From positions 1-46,733 of the forward strand of contig CANQNO010000014.1 of the NCBI GenBank assembly GCA_947625245.1: a DNA stretch of 46,733 nucleotides. The letters are read 5' to 3'. This document shows, piece by piece, positions 32,739-41,215 of the stretch (its first letter is position 1; each line of letters opens with the position of its first letter). Position numbers and translations under genes: made by a program. Below the pieces are notes generated by a model. That model did no database searches. It was not told the origin of the DNA and saw nothing but the letters and a program-made list of their open reading frames with translations. Source of the DNA: an uncultured Clostridia bacterium (GTDB lineage: Bacteria > Bacillota > Clostridia > Christensenellales > Borkfalkiaceae).

Positions 32739-33602
32739 ATGAGAGTGCTTGTAACGGGCGTTAACGGACAACTCGGGTACGATGTTTTTAACGAATTGAA
32801 AAAACGCGGTCATGATGCGATTGGGTCGGATATAGGAAATATGGACATAACCGACAGTGAAAACGTTTCGCGTGTATTGGGTGCAGTTTGTCCGGAAGCT
32901 GTTATACATTGTGCCGCCTGGACTGCTGTAGACGCTGCCGAGGATAACGAGGAAAAGGTAAGACTTATTAACGCAAAGGGCACGGAAAATATTGCAAACG
33001 AATGTAAAAAACTCGGTTGCAAAATGATGTATATCTCAACCGATTACGTCTTTGACGGTAGCGGGACAAAGCCGTGGAAACCTGATTGCAAAGATTATAA
33101 ACCTTTAAGCGTATACGGAAAGACCAAACTCGAGGGCGAACTTGCAGTTGCCGGTAAGCTCGAAAAATATTTTATAGTTCGCATAGCGTGGGTTTTCGGC
33201 GTAAACGGAAATAATTTTGTTAAAACCATGCTTAAAATCGGTAAATCCAACAAATCGGTCAAGGTAGTCAACGACCAGATAGGCACACCGACGTATACGT
33301 TTGACCTTGCAAAACTGCTTGCCGATATGATTGAAACGGATAAATACGGCTATTATCACGCCACAAACGAGGGCGGTTATATAAGTTGGTACGATTTTGC
33401 GTGTGAAATTTTCAGGCAAGCGGGGTACAGCACAGAGGTAATTCCCGTAACAACTGCAGAATACGGAATCTCAAAAGCCGTAAGGCCTTTTAATAGCCGT
33501 CTTGACAAGAGTAAGCTCAAAGAGAACGGGTTTAATCCGTTGCCCCAATGGCAGGACGCTTTGAATAGATATTTAAAGGAAATTTTCAATGGGACAAATT
33601 AA
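32739..33602 (+). CDS. rfbD: dTDP-4-dehydrorhamnose reductase
   Basis: A 287-residue SDR that performs the final NAD(P)H-dependent reduction to dTDP-L-rhamnose. Cofactor loop GVNGQLGYDV, then the family motif STDYVFDGSG and YGKTKLEGE (YxxxK). It starts 3 nt after rfbB, and its last codons overlap rfbC by 14 nt. Confidence 0.94.
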   Translation: MRVLVTGVNGQLGYDVFNELKKRGHDAIGSDIGNMDITDSENVSRVLGAVCPEAVIHCAAWTAVDAAEDNEEKVRLINAKGTENIANECKKLGCKMMYISTDYVFDGSGTKPWKPDCKDYKPLSVYGKTKLEGELAVAGKLEKYFIVRIAWVFGVNGNNFVKTMLKIGKSNKSVKVVNDQIGTPTYTFDLAKLLADMIETDKYGYYHATNEGGYISWYDFACEIFRQAGYSTEVIPVTTAEYGISKAVRPFNSRLDKSKLKENGFNPLPQWQDALNRYLKEIFNGTN

Positions 33603-34188
33603 AGTTACGGGAACACCTATCGAGGGCTTATTTATCATAGACCCCGCTATTCATGGTGACAAGCGGGGTTATTTTATGGAAACTTATAACGAGCGTGATA
33701 TGGAAGAGGCGGGGCTTAATCTTAATTTTGTCCAGGACAATCAAAGTATGTCCGTCAAAGGCGTACTTCGCGGCTTGCATTTTCAAAAAAAATATCCGCA
33801 GGGCAAGCTTGTAAGAGTAATCAAGGGAAGAGTTTTCGACGTTGCAGTGGATATCCGTAAGGGTAGCAAAACTTATGGCAAATGGTTTGGAATAGAACTT
33901 TCGGAAGAAAATAAAAAGCAATTCTACATTTCCGAAGGCTTTGCGCATGGATTTTTGGTTTTAAGCGAAATTGCGGAGTTCTGCTATAAGGTAACGGATT
34001 TTTATCACCCCGACGACGAGGGCGGCATAGCTTGGAACGACCCCGAGATAGGAATAGATTGGGGGGTTGCGGGCGAATACGCAGGTACCGCATCGGCGAG
34101 TGGCTATAAAATGCCGGACGGAACGCCGCTCTTACTTTCGGATAAAGACCAAAAATGGCTTAGATTAAAGGGTACATTTAAATATTAA
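33589..34188 (+). CDS. rfbC: dTDP-4-dehydrorhamnose 3,5-epimerase
   Basis: A 199-residue cupin-fold epimerase that inverts C3 and C5 of dTDP-4-keto-6-deoxyglucose. The catalytic histidine lies in GVLRGLHFQ, and the conserved FYISEGFAHGFLVLSE follows. The start lies inside the end of rfbD, so the two are translationally coupled. It completes the rhamnose set. Confidence 0.94.
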   Translation: MGQIKVTGTPIEGLFIIDPAIHGDKRGYFMETYNERDMEEAGLNLNFVQDNQSMSVKGVLRGLHFQKKYPQGKLVRVIKGRVFDVAVDIRKGSKTYGKWFGIELSEENKKQFYISEGFAHGFLVLSEIAEFCYKVTDFYHPDDEGGIAWNDPEIGIDWGVAGEYAGTASASGYKMPDGTPLLLSDKDQKWLRLKGTFKY

Positions 34189-34190
34189 AT

Positions 34191-35072
34191 ATGGTTAAAA
34201 CGGATATTGTATGCCCGCTTTATAATGCGGACGATTATATAGATAGTCTTATTTTGGGTTTGCAGAATCAGAAAGACGTGGAATACGGAACAGTAGTTTT
34301 TGCGGTAACGGAAGAGGGCGATACAACGCTCGTAAGATCAAAAATCGAGGCGGCGGGTTATAATTGGTTTTCGGTCGAGAAAAAGGAATTTTCTCACAGT
34401 CTTACGCGTGAAAAAGCTGTTTTCGACTATTGTTCGGGCGACGTGGTGGTGATGCTTTCGCAGGACGTTAAATTAAAAGACAATTTCTCCGTAAGCATTC
34501 TCGCTTCGCAGATTTCCGATGAAGTGGTGTTTGCATATGGGAGACAGATTACCGAAAAAAAGAACATAGAACACTATGTCCGCAAAAAAAATTACTGTGA
34601 AACTTCTTATATTATAGAAAAAAAAGATATAGAGAAGTTACAATTAAAAGCTTTCTTTGCTTCCGACGCATTTTCCGCTTATCATCGCCCTACATTTATA
34701 GCGTTGAACGGATACGACAATATCCCTATGATGATGAACGAAGATATGTATTATTCCAAAAAAGTGATTGAAGCAGGGCTAAAAAAGAAATACGTAGCGG
34801 AAGCGGTAGTGCTGCATTCGCACAAATTAAAATTAAAACAGCTTTATACAAGGTATTATGAAACGGGCAAATGGTTCGCGCAACACCCTGAATTCAATGA
34901 ATATAAAACAACGGACAGCGGATTTAAACTTGCAATGTACGTATTGAGGCAAGCGTTTATACATTTTAATATACCCGTACTTTTTCGTTGGCTTCCCGAT
35001 ATGGTTTCACGTTACCTCGGAATGCAAAAAGGAAAAAAATCATTAAAGGTTATAGGTTCTGATAAGACATGA
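34191..35072 (+). CDS. Family 2 glycosyltransferase, possibly a rhamnosyltransferase
   Basis: A 293-residue inverting GT-A enzyme. The N-terminal nucleotide-binding strand is DIVCPLYNADDYI, and the region around VVMLSQDVKL occupies the place of the metal-binding DxD; this SQD form is seen in rhamnosyltransferases. A C-terminal helical region contains basic residues that could sit on the membrane. It directly follows the rhamnose genes, which supports but does not prove dTDP-rhamnose as donor. The last 4 nt overlap the polymerase gene. Codons turn markedly AT-rich from here. Confidence 0.75.
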   Translation: MVKTDIVCPLYNADDYIDSLILGLQNQKDVEYGTVVFAVTEEGDTTLVRSKIEAAGYNWFSVEKKEFSHSLTREKAVFDYCSGDVVVMLSQDVKLKDNFSVSILASQISDEVVFAYGRQITEKKNIEHYVRKKNYCETSYIIEKKDIEKLQLKAFFASDAFSAYHRPTFIALNGYDNIPMMMNEDMYYSKKVIEAGLKKKYVAEAVVLHSHKLKLKQLYTRYYETGKWFAQHPEFNEYKTTDSGFKLAMYVLRQAFIHFNIPVLFRWLPDMVSRYLGMQKGKKSLKVIGSDKT

Positions 35073-36307
35073 TTTGGTACGCCTTGTCCTTTTGTATATC
35101 ATTGATATTATATGTTTATACGGCGTATAAAAAAAAGAATATTTTAAACGCTCTGTTTTTTCCGTTTTTGCAAACTGGGATTATAATGGTTTTTTTATAC
35201 AGCATATCTTTGGGAAATAGCGGAAATTACAGTCAGTTACGTCTTGGCGATATTTATTTTTTACTATATTATAATATTTACTTTTTAGGGTGTTTTACGC
35301 TTGAAATGTGTAGAGTTAAAGCGCCGTGTCACTCTTTCCGCACAAAAACAATCAGCTGTGTTCCCATGATAATCGTTGTGTTAATTGTGCTGTTATATTG
35401 GTTGCTAAATATAGATGTTTTAAAAGAAGCCATTTCAAATCCCAGAATGTTTTATGTTAATACTCGTATTGGTGGAGGCATAATTTATTTTGTTATTATA
35501 CCATTAACTATACTTGTTTATTTTTATTATATAAGTAAACTCGACTACTTCGGCAAAAAAACCAAAAAAAATTTTATTAAATCCGTTTTAGCCACTGTTT
35601 TAGCCTGCGCAGTGATTTACACGTTCGGTCAAAAAGCTGCTATTTTGACCATAGGGTTGCTATATCTTACAACTTTTTTCTACAAGTCGCATTTTTATGG
35701 CCGAAATATAAAAACTATTTTTTTGGGAGCGGGTTTTGCAATAATATTTATATTTATTTTTGTCTTATATACTTTGCAACAAAATATAAAATTTACAGGA
35801 ATTATAAGCAATCTTACGGGATTTTCGGATTATCTTAAAAATTTTTCGGATCTTGTGGACAATCTTAACAGCTATACGCAAGGACGCACTTTTTTTCAGG
35901 ATGAGATTTACGGATATATCCCGAGATTTATTTGGAAAGACAAACCTTTGCTGTACGGAAGTATGGCTTTGGGGTTACAAGTGCCGAGATTAGTCGAGTG
36001 GACGTTATCCCTTACAGGGTCACCCTCTTTCGGACCTTTGGGGCAATTGTATGCCGATTTCGGAGTATTCGGAATTTTTATTAAAATATTAATTCAGTGG
36101 ATTTTCTTTTATATTGCGAGAAAATATGAGGAGCGTCTTATAAAGGATTACAATGTATACGACCATTTAATGTTTTTAACATTTAGCGGAGCGGCAATTT
36201 TTTCGATAAATATGGTTACTATTCCTTCTTATCAACTTATAGTAATCTTAATTTTATATTATATCAGCGTTCACTTTTCTCAAAAAAAGCTTGAAAAAGA
36301 GTTTTAA
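35069..36307 (+). CDS. Wzy-type oligosaccharide repeat-unit polymerase
   Basis: A 412-residue membrane protein with about ten or eleven hydrophobic helices spread through the length. A large extracytoplasmic loop (about residues 245-320) contains GRTFFQDEIYGYIPRFIWKDKP, then SFGPLGQLYADFG. This topology and the loop are typical of O-antigen or capsule polymerases, which have little sequence conservation. It lies between glycosyltransferases, as expected. The gene is strongly AT-rich. An O-antigen ligase is a less likely alternative because no lipid A system is present. Confidence 0.75.
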   Translation: MIWYALSFCISLILYVYTAYKKKNILNALFFPFLQTGIIMVFLYSISLGNSGNYSQLRLGDIYFLLYYNIYFLGCFTLEMCRVKAPCHSFRTKTISCVPMIIVVLIVLLYWLLNIDVLKEAISNPRMFYVNTRIGGGIIYFVIIPLTILVYFYYISKLDYFGKKTKKNFIKSVLATVLACAVIYTFGQKAAILTIGLLYLTTFFYKSHFYGRNIKTIFLGAGFAIIFIFIFVLYTLQQNIKFTGIISNLTGFSDYLKNFSDLVDNLNSYTQGRTFFQDEIYGYIPRFIWKDKPLLYGSMALGLQVPRLVEWTLSLTGSPSFGPLGQLYADFGVFGIFIKILIQWIFFYIARKYEERLIKDYNVYDHLMFLTFSGAAIFSINMVTIPSYQLIVILILYYISVHFSQKKLEKEF

Positions 36308-36310
36308 AAT

Positions 36311-37414
36311 ATGCAAATTCTTATAAACGCAACAATACTTTCGGAACATAATACTGGGCTGGGAGTTTATACTTTTCAAATTTTGGAAAGGGTTTGCCCG
36401 TTATTAAAAAAAGAAAATATTAAATTTGACATTCTTTGCGGAAACAAAAATTTTTTGCCCGAGGCATTGAGAGAAAATGCGTTGGAGATTGCCTATGGGA
36501 ATTTTATTTCAAGAAACAGAATCATTAAAAAAATTAGTAAAAAGCCTTATGATTTAATTTGGTCAACTACGCAGCACGGAGTATCAAAAACAAAAAATAA
36601 ACAGATTATTACCATACATGATTTAACTCCGCTATTTTATCCTGCCGGCAGACTTCATCAGACTGCTTATTATAAATTTTTATTGCCTTCAGTAATTAAA
36701 AAATGTAAAAAAATAATTACGGTTTCTCAAAATACGAAAAGCGATATATTAAAATACTATAAAAAATGTTGTACGGCTGAAAATGTTGAAGTTTGTTATG
36801 CGTCTATAATTGCTCCGCAAATGAATGAAAGTCTTGAAACAAATAAAGTTTTGGAAGAATACGGTTTAGCAGGTACAAAATATTTTTGCATCACGGGAAT
36901 ACATTATGAATATAAAAATATTCAAATAGTGATAAAGGCTTATGCCGCAAATGAAAATCTTCGTCATATTAAAGTTGTAATAATCGGAAACGACAACTGC
37001 AAATATGGGAAACATTTAAAAAAATTGATAAAAAGGTCAAATCTCGAAAACAGTTTTGTCTTTACGGGATTTATAGACGGAAGCCAAAAGAATATTTTAA
37101 TAAAAAGCTCTACTGCTTGCATCTATCCCAGCAAATACGAGGGTTTTGGGTTGCCGCTTTTGGAAGCGATGGCGCTTAAAGTGCCTGTCTTAGCGGCAAA
37201 TTCCTCTTCTCTGCCAGAAGTGGGCGGCGACGCCGCGTTATATTTCGACCCCGATAACTATGAAGAGTTGTCACAAAAATTGCTTGCCGTGGAGGAGGAT
37301 GATGTACTTAAAAATGAAATGATACAAAGGGGCGAAAATAATCTTCGGCGTTTTGATTGGCAGGAAATTTCCGAACACGTAAAAAATATTATACTAGAAA
37401 TTTTAAAAAGTTGA
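36311..37414 (+). CDS. Family 4 glycosyltransferase
   Basis: A 367-residue retaining GT-B enzyme. The N-terminal half opens with ILINATILSEHNTGLGVYT. The C-terminal half carries the donor-binding region with SKYEGFGLPLLEAMALKVPVL, including the conserved Glu-x7-Glu pair, then AANSSSLPEVGGDAALYFDP. The pattern is that of mannosyltransferases of the WbaZ type, but the donor could also be GDP-heptose, which is made by this operon. It starts 3 nt after the polymerase stop. Confidence 0.82.
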   Translation: MQILINATILSEHNTGLGVYTFQILERVCPLLKKENIKFDILCGNKNFLPEALRENALEIAYGNFISRNRIIKKISKKPYDLIWSTTQHGVSKTKNKQIITIHDLTPLFYPAGRLHQTAYYKFLLPSVIKKCKKIITVSQNTKSDILKYYKKCCTAENVEVCYASIIAPQMNESLETNKVLEEYGLAGTKYFCITGIHYEYKNIQIVIKAYAANENLRHIKVVIIGNDNCKYGKHLKKLIKRSNLENSFVFTGFIDGSQKNILIKSSTACIYPSKYEGFGLPLLEAMALKVPVLAANSSSLPEVGGDAALYFDPDNYEELSQKLLAVEEDDVLKNEMIQRGENNLRRFDWQEISEHVKNIILEILKS

Positions 37415-37437
37415 TGGCAATTCAAAGGTATTTTTTT

Positions 37438-38379
37438 ATGGACGTTTCCATAGTAATGATAAATTACAACACTTTTAAACTTACTTGCGCCGCACTTGAC
37501 AGTATATTTGAAAATACTATCGACTTAAAATATGAAATATTACTGTTGGATAATAATAGTCCTGACGGTTCAGGCGCGGAAATAGCTTCAAAATATAAAG
37601 ACCGAATTCGTTATATTCAATGCGGCGATAATTTGGGGACATCAAAAGCGTTTAATATCGGAGTGAAAGAAGCTTTGGGTAAGTATGTGCTATGGTTGAA
37701 CACAGACATTCTTATTAAAGAGAACTTTGTAAAAAAATTATTTGATTTCATGGAGGAAACCCCCGATTGCGGTATTTGCGGAGGTAATATATACGATTTT
37801 AATGGTAATCCTACGCATTCATATAAAAAGAAAATAGTTACGCCTAAAACGGCAATGAAAGACCGTGGATTATTTATCACTTTGTGGCGGAAGTGCTTTA
37901 AAAAGATTTTGTCGGAACAGTTTAATTATTCTGGTAAAGCTATGAAAGTGGGATATATTACCGGGGCTGATATGATGATCAGAAAAGAATTGTTCGATAT
38001 TGTCGGATTTTTTGACGAAGATATTTTTATGTACGCAGAAGAAACGGAATTTACATACAGAGTGGTAATGCAGACCGGTTATTCAGTTTATAACGTGCCT
38101 TATGCCCACATTTTTCATTTGGAAGGGGCAAGTTTCAACGATGAAAAAAAGCAATTTAATTTAAACAGATATAAGCGTGTTTTAAATGGTAATTTGATTT
38201 ATTTCTATAAACATTTCGGGTTGAAAAGCGTTGTAATTTATCTAAAGCACAGCGCCCGCGCTTATAAAAAATATATTTTTATTTGCACGTTTATCAAAAA
38301 ATGTGCAAAACGGGAATATAAAGACAAATTGGAAGTAGTTGATAATTATCTTGCATATATAAGGGAAAATATAAGTTAA
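37438..38379 (+). CDS. Family 2 glycosyltransferase
   Basis: A 313-residue GT-A enzyme. The N-terminus VSIVMINYNTFKLT, the LLDNNSPDGS turn and LWLNTDILI (metal-binding region) are typical, and GADMMIRKELFDIVGFFDED is a well-known acceptor-side block with the catalytic acid. ATG 37438 follows AAAGG at 9 nt and gives the usual N-terminus. ATG 37414, which overlaps the preceding stop, is a possible alternative adding eight residues. The C-terminal region is basic and helical. Related to rhamnosyl- or other deoxyhexosyltransferases, donor uncertain. Confidence 0.82.
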   Translation: MDVSIVMINYNTFKLTCAALDSIFENTIDLKYEILLLDNNSPDGSGAEIASKYKDRIRYIQCGDNLGTSKAFNIGVKEALGKYVLWLNTDILIKENFVKKLFDFMEETPDCGICGGNIYDFNGNPTHSYKKKIVTPKTAMKDRGLFITLWRKCFKKILSEQFNYSGKAMKVGYITGADMMIRKELFDIVGFFDEDIFMYAEETEFTYRVVMQTGYSVYNVPYAHIFHLEGASFNDEKKQFNLNRYKRVLNGNLIYFYKHFGLKSVVIYLKHSARAYKKYIFICTFIKKCAKREYKDKLEVVDNYLAYIRENIS

Positions 38380-38385
38380 ATAAAT

Positions 38386-39378
38386 ATGGATAAAATAGAA
38401 ATTACAGGGGGAAAGAAAATAACAGTTATTGTTCCCACTTATAATCGGTCGGCATGTATAGCTTATTTGGTCAAAAATTGCTATCGGAATTACCGAGGTA
38501 ATATGATATGTGTTGAGATTCATGACAGCAGCCCGGACGACATTACTCAAAAAATCTTTGAAGAGGCAAATCTCGGAGAGAATTTTAAATATTTTCATTA
38601 TAATTCCGATATTAACGGCGACGTTAAAACTATGCAGGCTATTTCTAAAGTTACAACTCCTTACGTTTATTTGATGGGTGATGGAGTAGTAGTCGATTTT
38701 AATGCGCTTGAACAGTGGTTGACCGAGATCGATTTTGAAAACTATTCTATAATCGGACTGCGTGAAAACAATATGCCTAAATACAGTCGGCGTAATACAC
38801 CCGAAAAATTCATTGCTGAAAATATTCGGGAGTATTTCAATTATTATTTTGCGCCTCTTATATTATACGGCGCATCTATTATAAGCAAAAATATAGCTTT
38901 GGAAGCTTGTAGGGCTGTACAAAAATATATGGTCGTCAGTCCGTTTATGTATATTTGCAGTGTTTTCGATAGTTTGGAAAAGGTAGGCGGTCCTTGCTAT
39001 TTTTCATATGTGGACTTTATGAGCTTTAATCCCAACAAAAAAGCTTCCTATTGGGTTCTTTCGCACCAAACCATTGATTTTTTTTGTTACCAATATTATT
39101 TGGGTATGGGATTACTACCCGTGTGTTATCAAGCCACGTCGCTTGCGTCATTAAAAAGGCACAATGATTTTTCGGGCTTGTTTAGATTTAAAAGCGTTTT
39201 AAGAATGCGTGCAACCGATAATCTTACTTGGAAACTATATCGCAAATATAAGTTTTATATTAAAAAAACAGTTCCGCATATGTCGTATATCTACTTTGCG
39301 CTTTGCATTCCTGCTTTCGCTATGCATGGAGCATATCATATTTTTAAATGGTTCAAAAATAAAAGGAAAAAAATATGA
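38386..39378 (+). CDS. Family 2-like glycosyltransferase
   Basis: A 330-residue protein with an N-terminal GT-A fold (KKITVIVPTYNRSACIAYLVK, then EIHDSSPDD, then VYLMGDGVVV, where DGV takes the DxD place). The C-terminal half is longer than usual, aromatic-rich, and ends in a hydrophobic segment (about 305-320) with a lysine-rich tail, suggesting membrane association. Donor unknown. Its stop overlaps the cytidylyltransferase start by 4 nt (ATGA). It is the last of the strongly AT-rich genes before the composition shifts. Confidence 0.75.
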   Translation: MDKIEITGGKKITVIVPTYNRSACIAYLVKNCYRNYRGNMICVEIHDSSPDDITQKIFEEANLGENFKYFHYNSDINGDVKTMQAISKVTTPYVYLMGDGVVVDFNALEQWLTEIDFENYSIIGLRENNMPKYSRRNTPEKFIAENIREYFNYYFAPLILYGASIISKNIALEACRAVQKYMVVSPFMYICSVFDSLEKVGGPCYFSYVDFMSFNPNKKASYWVLSHQTIDFFCYQYYLGMGLLPVCYQATSLASLKRHNDFSGLFRFKSVLRMRATDNLTWKLYRKYKFYIKKTVPHMSYIYFALCIPAFAMHGAYHIFKWFKNKRKKI

Positions 39379-40157
39379 AAGTCGTTTTATTGGCGGGGGG
39401 ATTCGGAACCCGCATTTCGGAAGAATCTCAATACAAACCCAAACCTATGATAGAAATTGGCGGAAAACCGATTCTGTGGCACATAATGAAAGAATATTCC
39501 TTCTACGGTTTTAACGAATTCATTATTTGCGCCGGTTATCGCCAGCACATGATTAAAGAGTGGTTTGCCGATTATTTTTTACATAACAGCGATATTACTT
39601 TCGATTTCACGAACGGGCGCAACGATATGCTGATTCACGACCAACACTGCGAACCCTGGCGCGTAACCGTCGTGGACACGGGTTTGAACACTATGACGGG
39701 CGGAAGAATAAAGCGCGTCAAAAAATATATCGGCGACGAAACTTTTATGATGACGTACGGCGACGGAGTTTGCGACGTAAACATAAGGGAACTTTACGAA
39801 TTCCATAAGAGTCACGGCAAAGCAGCCACGCTTACAGCCGTAACTCTTGCACAGCAGAAAGGTATTCTCGATATAGGCAGGGACAGTTCCGTAAAGGCTT
39901 TCAGGGAAAAGAGCAACAAAGACGGAGCGGTAATAAACGCGGGATATATGGTGCTGGAACCGGATGTTTTCGACCTTATAGAGGGCGACGAAACGGTATT
40001 CGAAAGAGGACCTATGGAAAAGCTTGCCAAAAGCGGTCAGCTCATGTGTTACCGTCATAAAGGGTTTTGGCAGTGTATGGACACAAAACAGGAAAGAGAC
40101 AAGCTTGAAACTATGCTCAACGACGATTGCGCGCCCTGGAAGGTTTGGAAAGATTGA
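39375..40157 (+). CDS. rfbF: Glucose-1-phosphate cytidylyltransferase
   Basis: A 260-residue nucleotidyltransferase that makes CDP-glucose from CTP and glucose 1-phosphate. The N-terminal VVLLAGGFGTRISEESQYKP is the distinctive form of this enzyme rather than RmlA or ManC, and EIGGKPILWHIMK and TYGDGVCDVNI follow. Length matches RfbF/DdhA/AscA. Codon use is more GC-rich than in the glycosyltransferase genes upstream. It is paired with rfbG 2 nt downstream. Confidence 0.93.
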   Translation: MKVVLLAGGFGTRISEESQYKPKPMIEIGGKPILWHIMKEYSFYGFNEFIICAGYRQHMIKEWFADYFLHNSDITFDFTNGRNDMLIHDQHCEPWRVTVVDTGLNTMTGGRIKRVKKYIGDETFMMTYGDGVCDVNIRELYEFHKSHGKAATLTAVTLAQQKGILDIGRDSSVKAFREKSNKDGAVINAGYMVLEPDVFDLIEGDETVFERGPMEKLAKSGQLMCYRHKGFWQCMDTKQERDKLETMLNDDCAPWKVWKD

Positions 40158-40159
40158 AT

Positions 40160-41215
40160 ATGTTCGATAAAGACTTTTATCGCGGCAAGCGTGTACTTGT
40201 GACCGGGCATACGGGCTTTAAAGGAGCGTGGCTTTGCCGCATTTTGCAAAGAGCAGGTGCAAACGTTTACGGATATGCTCTCAAACCGCCCACAACGCCG
40301 TCGTTGTTCGGCATTTTGAAAATGGGCGGTGATATTAATTCCGAAACGGGCGACGTGCGCGATTTCGGGCACCTGTATTCTTTTTTTAAAGAGACGAACC
40401 CCGAAATAGTGTTCCACCTCGCCGCCCAGCCGATAGTCAGGCAGTCTTATAAAGACCCCCGCGGCACGTACGAAACCAACGTTATGGGCACTGTAAACCT
40501 TTTGGAATGTTGCCGCCTTACGCCTTCGGTAAAAAGCGTTTTGAACGTCACTACCGACAAGGTATATCTTAACGACGACTCCAAAGATCATGCCTTTTCC
40601 GAGGACGAGCCTTTGGACGGTTACGACCCGTACAGCAATTCCAAATCGTGCAGCGAACTCGTCACGCACAGCTATATAAAAAGCTTTTTCAACGAAAAGG
40701 GGATTGCCGTATCCACGGCGCGCGCGGGTAACGTGATAGGCGGTGGAGACTTTGCGGCGGACAGAATTATACCCGACTGCATACGCGCGGCGGAGAAAGG
40801 CGAAACGCTCATTGTGCGCAACCCTTATTCCACGCGTCCCTACCAGCACGTGCTGGAACCGCTTTCGGTTTACCTAGATATAACCGCAAAGCAATATAAG
40901 GACAAGTCATATGCGGGATATTACAACGTCGGTCCGGACGATGCCGATTGTGTGACGACGGGCGGTTTGGTAACCCTGTTCTGCGAAAAGTGGGGCGAGG
41001 GTATGGCATGGAAAAACGTTTCGGACGGCGGTCCGCACGAGGCGGCGTTTTTAAAATTAGACAACTCCAAAATAAAGCGCGTTTTCGGTTGGCGTCCGCG
41101 CTGGCACATAGAAAAAGCGGTGGAAGAAATCGTGTGCTGGACGAAGATTTATTTTAACGAGCCTTCAAAGATAAGCGAAGAAACCGACAACGAGATAGAA
41201 GAATTTTTGAAATGA
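40160..41215 (+). CDS. rfbG: CDP-glucose 4,6-dehydratase
   Basis: A 351-residue SDR that makes CDP-4-keto-6-deoxyglucose. The NAD+ loop is TGHTGFKGAWL, a form specific to this enzyme, and the active site includes NVTTDKVY (Thr-Asp-Lys) and the YxxxK pair in DPYSNSKSCSE. ATG 40160 follows the preceding stop by 2 nt; the longer frame begins inside rfbF. In 3,6-dideoxyhexose pathways the product goes next to a CDP-4-keto-6-deoxyglucose 3-dehydratase, but no such gene is found in the window. Confidence 0.93.
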   Translation: MFDKDFYRGKRVLVTGHTGFKGAWLCRILQRAGANVYGYALKPPTTPSLFGILKMGGDINSETGDVRDFGHLYSFFKETNPEIVFHLAAQPIVRQSYKDPRGTYETNVMGTVNLLECCRLTPSVKSVLNVTTDKVYLNDDSKDHAFSEDEPLDGYDPYSNSKSCSELVTHSYIKSFFNEKGIAVSTARAGNVIGGGDFAADRIIPDCIRAAEKGETLIVRNPYSTRPYQHVLEPLSVYLDITAKQYKDKSYAGYYNVGPDDADCVTTGGLVTLFCEKWGEGMAWKNVSDGGPHEAAFLKLDNSKIKRVFGWRPRWHIEKAVEEIVCWTKIYFNEPSKISEETDNEIEEFLK

